Shown here: piece after piece, positions 58,246 to 64,000 of the stretch
Layout: the number at the start of each line of letters is the position of its first letter
How positions within the stretch are numbered: the first letter of the stretch is position 1
Assembly: GCA_031841125.1 (NCBI GenBank)
Contig: CM063110.1
Location: 51,745,946 to 51,809,945, forward strand
Direction of reading: 5' to 3'
Length of the DNA: 64,000 nt
Source: Acanthococcus lagerstroemiae
Taxonomy: Eukaryota > Arthropoda > Insecta > Hemiptera > Eriococcidae
Made by a program: the position numbers and the translations under genes
The notes under the pieces: model-generated
What the model saw: only the letters and a program-made list of their open reading frames with translations
Database searches by the model: none
Told to the model about the DNA's origin: nothing

Positions 58246-58268
58246 TTTCTCTCTCTCTCTCTCTCTCT
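58246..58268 (+). repeat. (CT)n microsatellite
   Basis: About 11 TC dinucleotides followed by T run. Confidence 0.9.
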
Positions 58269-58409
58269 TTTTGTGAATGGAGGCGAAGGCATTGAGATAT
58301 GGCGTCGGCCATTACTTACTGTTTGTTACCGCGCGAAAGTATGTTATTAGTCATGATTTGAGTTTTTTGGATTAATTTGAAAGGACGTTCTTTCTTTATC
58401 ATAAGATTG

Positions 58410-58895
58410 ATGGCGCACAATTCGTGTTTTTTCACCGACAAACTGGAACAGCAGTATGCTTGCATGGATCCTGTTCCTGGCAAACCGAGTAAAGCATTTT
58501 GCGACATTTGCAAGGAAGTATTCTCTGTACGAAATAAAGGAAAATACTGTTGACCGCAAAGTACGAGAGCAAACTGAAATCGCCAGTAACGCAGAAAATT
58601 TTGAATTATTTTTACCGGACGAGTAGTACTGAACTACTGATTACCAGCTCACGTGTAGGTATAGAGATAACTTGGTGCTATCACAATATGAAACATTCTC
58701 GAGACGTTTCGATCGCTGGACTGCACCGCTAAAATCTTGAAGAAATTTGTGGATCTGAAACTATCATGTGTACGTACAAAACCTAAAGCAGCAGCAAAAA
58801 ATGTTCTGAGCAAATGGGCTAAATACAACCAAATGCTGGGAGGAAAGTCCTCATCAAAAAGAGTGGAGGCAGTGGTTTTGAAGGAAATGTGCTGA
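58410..58895 (+). pseudogene. hAT-derived BED-like zinc-finger protein fragment
   Basis: The ATG at 58410 opens MAHNSCFFTDKLEQQYACMD and then PVPGKPSKAFCDICKEVFSV, RNKGKY. CxxC followed by FSVxNKGK is the first half of the BED/TTF-like zinc finger that starts many hAT transposase relatives. A TGA at about 58551 and a frame change follow. Then AKYESKLKSPVTQKILNYF..TSSTELLITSS, TWCYHNMKHS and, in another frame, CTAKILKKFVDLKLSC and RTKPKAAAKNVLS match the order expected after that finger (YHTVKH, then a DC-x-SK region). At least two frame changes make it non-functional. The catalytic core is absent. The family call is from motif memory. Confidence 0.65.
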
Positions 58896-60540
58896 AAAAT
58901 GTTCCATACTATTTTCTCCTAAAAAATTTCTGGTCACCCTGGACAAAATATTTTTGATGTTGTCAACCCCCCCCCCCCCCCCCGGTTGGACAAAGGAAGC
59001 AAAACGAGGAACTTATTGTCTCTGGTAACGAGGATGTGCACTATATTGTGTGTCCCTTTCTCTTACCCCCATTGTTTTTGATTCCTTAAACTATCCTTTG
59101 AAATTGTTTCTTCAAACTTCTTTTACTTATTACTACAAATTTTTTTAATATGGAAGAATGGTATTCAGTAGCAATCCACAGTGGGAAAGGCCCTCCATAG
59201 ATCGCCGCACTTACAGGTTTCAGAATCAAAAAGGAATGGAAGAAGTCTTGCGCAGTGGCATCTCAAGTGGGTAGTAAAATGGATGAGTTATCTAGGTCTT
59301 ATATAAATCTGAATATATGCCTTTTTACAATACATAATGTCGTGGCAGAAGCTAAATAACTGTTAATAGTGTCTGAATAAGTCCTAAAAGGGTTCCATGA
59401 GTCTGGAAGTATTTTAAGGCAGTCTGAGCTTTGAAGGAGTCATAACGCAGTCCTAATATTAGTCTTTGAGTGTATTAATTTGAAAGAGTCTTAACGCAGT
59501 CTTCATATTTGAATGAATATTTTAAAGTTGTGTTATATTGTTGTACGGGTTTATTCCGGAAACTTTTGCATCTGTCTGTAATCGCTCTCGTTCTTAACCT
59601 TGCGTAGTGATGCAGAAATTATTCTTAATCTTCCGAATTTAAGATTGGCACTAGATAATGGATGATCTCCATTGGCTGTAATTCAATTTTGAACGTGTTT
59701 GGTTTTCTTAACCTGGAGTTCAGGAAGCTCAAAGTCGAGACTGCAAAAACTTGAAGCGTTTTTGGATACTGCTTCTCAGTTATAAGTTTCATGCCTTTCC
59801 AAGTCAATCTAATGACTGGGAAATCGAATGAGTATACAACTAGTGCTCGAAAGGCTTTTAGGACTAGAACTGTACGATTTGTTAATATATCTTTTCCTTT
59901 TTTTTCTAATGAGTTAGTCAATCCCGAAAAAATGATCGGATCAATGCCAAGCTCTGATTGAGAACTCCACATCATCATTTCAGCGTTACAGAAGTTCAAC
60001 AAATGTCGGAATTAAGAACAGAACAAGTTGTGATCACATGGTAAATAATCGGAATCGTGTATTCTTACCCGCTTGGGGATGAATAATCATTTCATAATTC
60101 CCAAAAATTCCAGCTATTTTTCCTGTTTTACAGTGCTGGAATTGAAGTATGAAGGACTGATGATTCACTCATCACTTAAACTGTGTTAGGAAAAATCTAA
60201 ATTATGTTTTGCTCGTGGAATACGAATCCGTTGGATGGCTTTAAGATTTCCTTCCTCTCGCCGCATAGTGAGTCGAATCAAGACTTGAGACGGGCAAGAT
60301 TGAATTTGACAAAAAACTTGAAGAACTTATCGGAATTGTGACTTTCTTAGTCGCCAATTCTCAAAAGTGCAGTGAACTTTGCCGCTGACGTGTCTGGAGA
60401 TTGAAGCTCTATCTGCATAAGGGGAACCGTACTACGAGTCTGAATTCCATTGATGCCAAAAGCTTCTAAATAATTGCTGAAACTGATTGCTAAGTTAGCA
60501 TCGATAAATCAGTATTGTTGATGAATTACTGGTTTTTAAA
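58896..60540. other. Unannotated DNA with C run, AGTC-rich patch and one minus-strand ORF
   Basis: A 17-base C run lies at 58967-58983. 59340-59520 is an AGTCTTAA-type degenerate patch. A minus-strand ORF of 125 codons (59625-60002) has ordinary amino-acid composition but no domain that I recognise. It may be chance or part of an unknown element. Confidence 0.4.
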
Positions 60541-60613
60541 GTTAACTTTTGAAACAGAATCTTTGTACCACCTCTGGGACATGTTTTTCTCTCAGTAATC
60601 CAGCGAATCATCA

Positions 60614-60790
60614 GCGTTTAGCAGTAGCGTAGCCAGCGTACTGTTCGTGGAGTTGGTCTTCACCATAGGAGGAGGGGGTATTAGAAGGGACGCTAAAATT
60701 AGAAGTACCATTATTTGACGAAGTCGCGAGGAGGGAACAAACCTTCTCGACCCCTTCCCCCTTATTCTTGGCTATGCCATTGGCGTGTAG
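60614..60790 (+). mobile_element. MITE family M copy (60622-60782) with 8-bp TSD
   Basis: The left end CAGTAGCGTAGCCAG and the complement of the right end, CAATGGCATAGCCAA, match at 11 of 15 positions. Flanks are GCGTTTAG (60614-60621) and GCGTGTAG (60783-60790), 7 of 8 identical. 161 bp, hAT-like by ends and duplication length. Confidence 0.85.
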
Positions 60791-60897
60791 CATCGCTATT
60801 TGTGTTCCTGAGTCTTTCAAGTTGACTTTTGAAACAGAATCTATGCACTGTCCTTTGGGAAATACTTTTTCTCAGTATGTAATCCAGCGAATCATCA

Positions 60898-61050
60898 GCG
60901 TTTAGTAGTGACGCGGCCAGACTAGTATTCGAAGATGGAGGCCTGGTCTTGACCAAAGGAGAAGGTGGTGTTAGAGAGGGTGCTAAAATTAGAAAAACCA
61001 TTATTTGACGAAGTCCCCCCCCCCTTCTTAGCTATGCCACTGGCGTTTAG
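60898..61050 (+). mobile_element. MITE family M copy (60906-61042) with perfect 8-bp TSD
   Basis: The second, duplicated copy has a decayed left end (TAGTGACGCGGCCAG) and an intact right end (GCTATGCCACTG), flanked by GCGTTTAG on both sides (60898-60905 and 61043-61050). 137 bp; shorter than its sister by internal deletions. Confidence 0.85.
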
Positions 61051-61072
61051 CATCGCTATTTATGTTCCCTGA

Positions 61073-64000
61073 AAAGGCAGCGATGTGTAGCTGTGTATTT
61101 ATGCTCGTCGCCGAATTCACTCGGTTGGGCCTTCTCGTCGTTATGTACGTTAAACAGCGAGCTTTTGTGTTGCGCGCGAGTTCAAGTATTGTGCTCGAAA
61201 TTTGAATACTAATCTGAAGTGACTGGCCGGGATAAAAGGCGCAGACAGGAAGGATACGTGAGAATGTATATACAACAAGGCGGGTAAGCCCTGTACTGGG
61301 AGGCAGTTGGAGCGAAAAGGAGTGAAAAAAGCTGCTACAGTCGGGGTACGCCGAGCTCACCGGAATTACTTATTCATTTTTTCCATTAATCGCGATACGC
61401 TCGCGCGTGCGGATTGTTAGCGAAAAAATATTAATTTCTAGGCCGGTGCTGGAAGTCGTGTATTTGTTATAAATAGAATGTGGTTGGGTGAGGTGACTCG
61501 GCTAGGGAAGAGGCGCAGGATGGGCAGAGGCGAATACGTCGTTGAATTTTTACGACCTCGTGAAACGGAGGACATTCTCTTCACTTCGGTTGATATTATC
61601 ATTCTTGTATACGCGGTACGGAGTTCGGGGCTGAGCAGCACACTGTGTGCCCGCTCGATGGTATTCTGGTGCCCGATTTCGCCCTGGTGCTCATCTTCCA
61701 GGATGAAAAATACGACCGGAAGATCTGTTGAGTGAAAGACCGTACGAAATAGAAGGCTAGGGTATAGGAAGAAAAAATAGAAATAAAAATGTAGGTTAGT
61801 CCGTGCATGAATAAATCATGAATTTAAAAAAAGAAAGTTGTAAAAGTCACGAAAGGGTCACAAAATTGAGAAAGAATTTCACTTTTAAATATTTTACGTT
61901 CGATGTAGTCAGAAATTATATCTGAATAAACGGGATGTCAACTGATAACGAGACGATAGGAATGAAAAATTTCGGTTCACAAATATCGAGGACATGCACG
62001 GACGTCAGAGCGAGAAGTTGGCGCTGCGGACGGACGGACGCGCGTACATTTACGTGCGATACTACAAGAGTTGACGTTTGCCAAAACTCGTGGGAAAAGG
62101 TCAGAGAAATTGGCTTTGAAAAAATTCTCGTCATTAATTGTAAATATGTATACATTTGTTACTCGTGTGTACATGAGGAAGTCTATCGCGATTACGTATT
62201 GCAACGGTTAATCTTCCGAGAACACCAAAATTACGTACGTTAACTGAAATTTGATTGGGCCATAACAATCCAAAATGAATGACCTTCAGCCTGTCACGTG
62301 ATGTAGCATGGCGAACCGAATTTGCATATATTTGAAATTGGAAGCAATTTTAATGAATGCAGCTACATTTATAGGTTTGCTGTGCCAGTAGTAGGCGCGC
62401 ACACGTCAAACCTGATTTCAACGTATGTGCACCTGCAATGGAATTTTTTGAAATTCTCTGAAAATTATGAAACAAATGCAGAAATTTTCGACTGTATCCT
62501 TGTTGAAAGTCACTCTGTGGACGATTGAAATCGTGCCCGAAAGTTAGTGAACAGGTTTCATCTTACACCCCCTGCCCCCGTTGTAAACGTCATAACGAGC
62601 AGAGGAACTGTTATAATAATCGAGGTGAGTCGAGTCCCAGTTCTCAAAGTCGCAGAACACGTTGCACCAGTATCTGAAGGATTGCTGTATTGTGTGTGTC
62701 TCGTGAGTCGCTTACTTAACGTTGTGAGACACGTGGCTGGTGACAATTCACGTGCGCGTACGTCTTGAGCATAGAAAAAAAGATATTCTAGAGCGAAAAC
62801 TGTGAGGCAAGTAATGGCAGACTACCCTTGATACCCTGCCTAGTTAGCTGTACGCCCATACACGATCGCCATACATATGACACAAAAAGAAGATACTTGC
62901 TGAGTTCTGACAACAATAATTCATAGATTTAATTTAGTCACCGACCTTGGAACGGGAGTTACAGAGTATCATTTGTAGCCATTCATCATTTGTACCCCTC
63001 TTTCCAAAGAAATGGAAAACAGTGATGAAAAATATTTGAAAAAGTTGAAAAATTATGTAGCTACTTGATGAAAAAGTGCTAAGAAAACCATTTTCTTTAC
63101 TTCAATTTACAATTTTTGTATCACCTCCCTCGTTCACCGTAAGAAACTTGAATGCCATTGCTGACAATGGACGCATTTTCGCGTGTTCGTATTTTTCTGT
63201 TCAGAAGTATTAGACTACTTTAACTTCTTCAACACTGTGCTGAGGATGTTTCAGAGGTGTGCTAAATAAGCTTTACATCAGAGCTAGAATGCGAGAGTGT
63301 CTTCGCCAAACGCAGTAAAAGGAAAGAACTTGGAGATATCATGATGAATGGGCTTTTTAAACCTGAATTTATGTGGGTAGAAGTGAGTAGTTCGGTAATA
63401 TTAGATCGGCTTTTCAATAGGTTTCGGATGAAGGGATATCGCGAACTTACATTTGCTAGTTCTAAATCGAGCGTGCGGCGAACTCTTGGCTTCCTACTCC
63501 TGTTACCCACCAAAATGATACCAAATTCTGGTGTAGCCAGTTTCTTGCCTTGAACGCGAATCAGTCAATCAAGACCTTTACTGTACAAACAGATAATTTA
63601 TAAATACATATTCGATTCTACATTATTTGCTAGTTCTTCGATCAAATCACATACAGCGAGACGAACAGAGTATTTGTTTTGTAAAAACCCTAAAAAGTAG
63701 TCTTCTCGCTCTCCCCCTATTCGGGCCCATTCGTTCGAAAGGGTCGAGAATGACAGCGAAGAGATATGCCACCCCTTCGAAAACCTCTCATTTTCGGTGT
63801 TGACACTGTAGTCGGAACTTCTCCGTACAAGGTTACTGCAGCTCGGGTTGTAGTGCAGAGAGGAGGTCAGTTTGTATGCTATTTTTCGTTTAAGCTTCTT
63901 CTCTGCTCTCCGCCGTAGCAACAGCTTAACTGGCTGCCTCAGTCTTGGGCCAGATCTAGTGTTGACCCTCGGAAAACCGAATGCCTGTTTTGATGGATTA
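61073..64000. other. Unannotated DNA to the window end
   Basis: Many overlapping ORFs of 60-110 codons on both strands (for example 61028-61360 minus, 61935-62243 plus, 63598-63921 minus) have no domains I recognise. No exon with convincing splice signals, RNA gene or complete transposon was seen. Confidence 0.4.

Larger units (their letters stand above)
60541..61072 (+). repeat. Tandem duplication (280-bp unit) of a MITE-bearing locus
   Basis: GTTAACTTTTGAAACAGAATCT (60541) and GTTGACTTTTGAAACAGAATCT (60821) head two units. Each carries AATCCAGCGAATCATCAGCGTTTAG, a family M MITE and GCATCGCTATTT(A/G)TGTTCC. Host flanks and MITE are both duplicated, so duplication followed insertion. Confidence 0.9.

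Noticed and set aside
1..64000. Search for tRNA, rRNA and bacterial gene clusters
   Set aside because: No tRNA B-box in a plausible context, no rRNA core sequence and no operon-like gene packing was seen.

Overview
This is a eukaryotic nuclear window, most likely from an insect. It is AT-rich and has no operons or long bacterial-style ORFs. It is dense with decayed class I and class II transposons, MITEs, minisatellites and microsatellites. The remnants are of types common in insects: an R1-clade RT, a mariner transposase of the D34D type, and hAT-type elements with 8-bp target-site duplications (TSDs). I found no prokaryotic gene, tRNA, rRNA or CRISPR array.

The only segment that looks like a host protein-coding exon is a short 5' exon at 31770-31880 (+ strand). 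It has 37 codons, an ATG in a good context and an in-phase CAG|GTCAGT splice donor. Its residues near the donor remind me of the segment before the HMG box of insect SoxC/Sox14 proteins, but that is recollection rather than a search. No following exon was recognised, so if the exon is real, everything from 31881 to the window end would be intron.

Layout. 1-963 is a decayed non-LTR reverse transcriptase (- strand). 2161-3590 is a 12-copy satellite with a ~118-bp unit. 5713-8830 is a nest: a monomer of a 225-bp repeat family is split by a composite insertion, which contains a foldback palindrome and a complete non-autonomous hAT element (6424-7814) with a perfect 8-bp TSD. Next to it are helically spaced GTTACCC motifs and a 48-bp-arm hairpin. 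11140-12646 is an R1-clade retrotransposon remnant. 14840-17770 is a degenerate AGTCTTAA-rich field containing two hAT-like elements, one of which holds a non-LTR endonuclease fragment. 20563-22912 is a seven-monomer 225-bp array interrupted by a 763-bp hAT element. 26040-26740 is a ~120-bp tandem repeat containing a palindromic MITE. 27228-28685 is a G-rich, purine-rich repeat block ending in a Helitron-like hairpin plus CTAG.

Downstream of the exon there are further arrays and short tandem duplications at 32860-34350, 35045-35275, 39278-39475, 41175-41715, 42770-43150, 48175-48541 and 57855-58031. There is a MITE with a perfect TSD at 38350-38509, a mariner transposase fragment at 53499-53905, a palindromic TA-flanked MITE at 57104-57497 and a BED-like hAT-derived fragment at 58410-58895. 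At 60541-61072 a locus was duplicated after it had received a MITE. Nothing suggests cooperating genes. The story of the window is layered transposition and local tandem duplication around one probable 5' exon.
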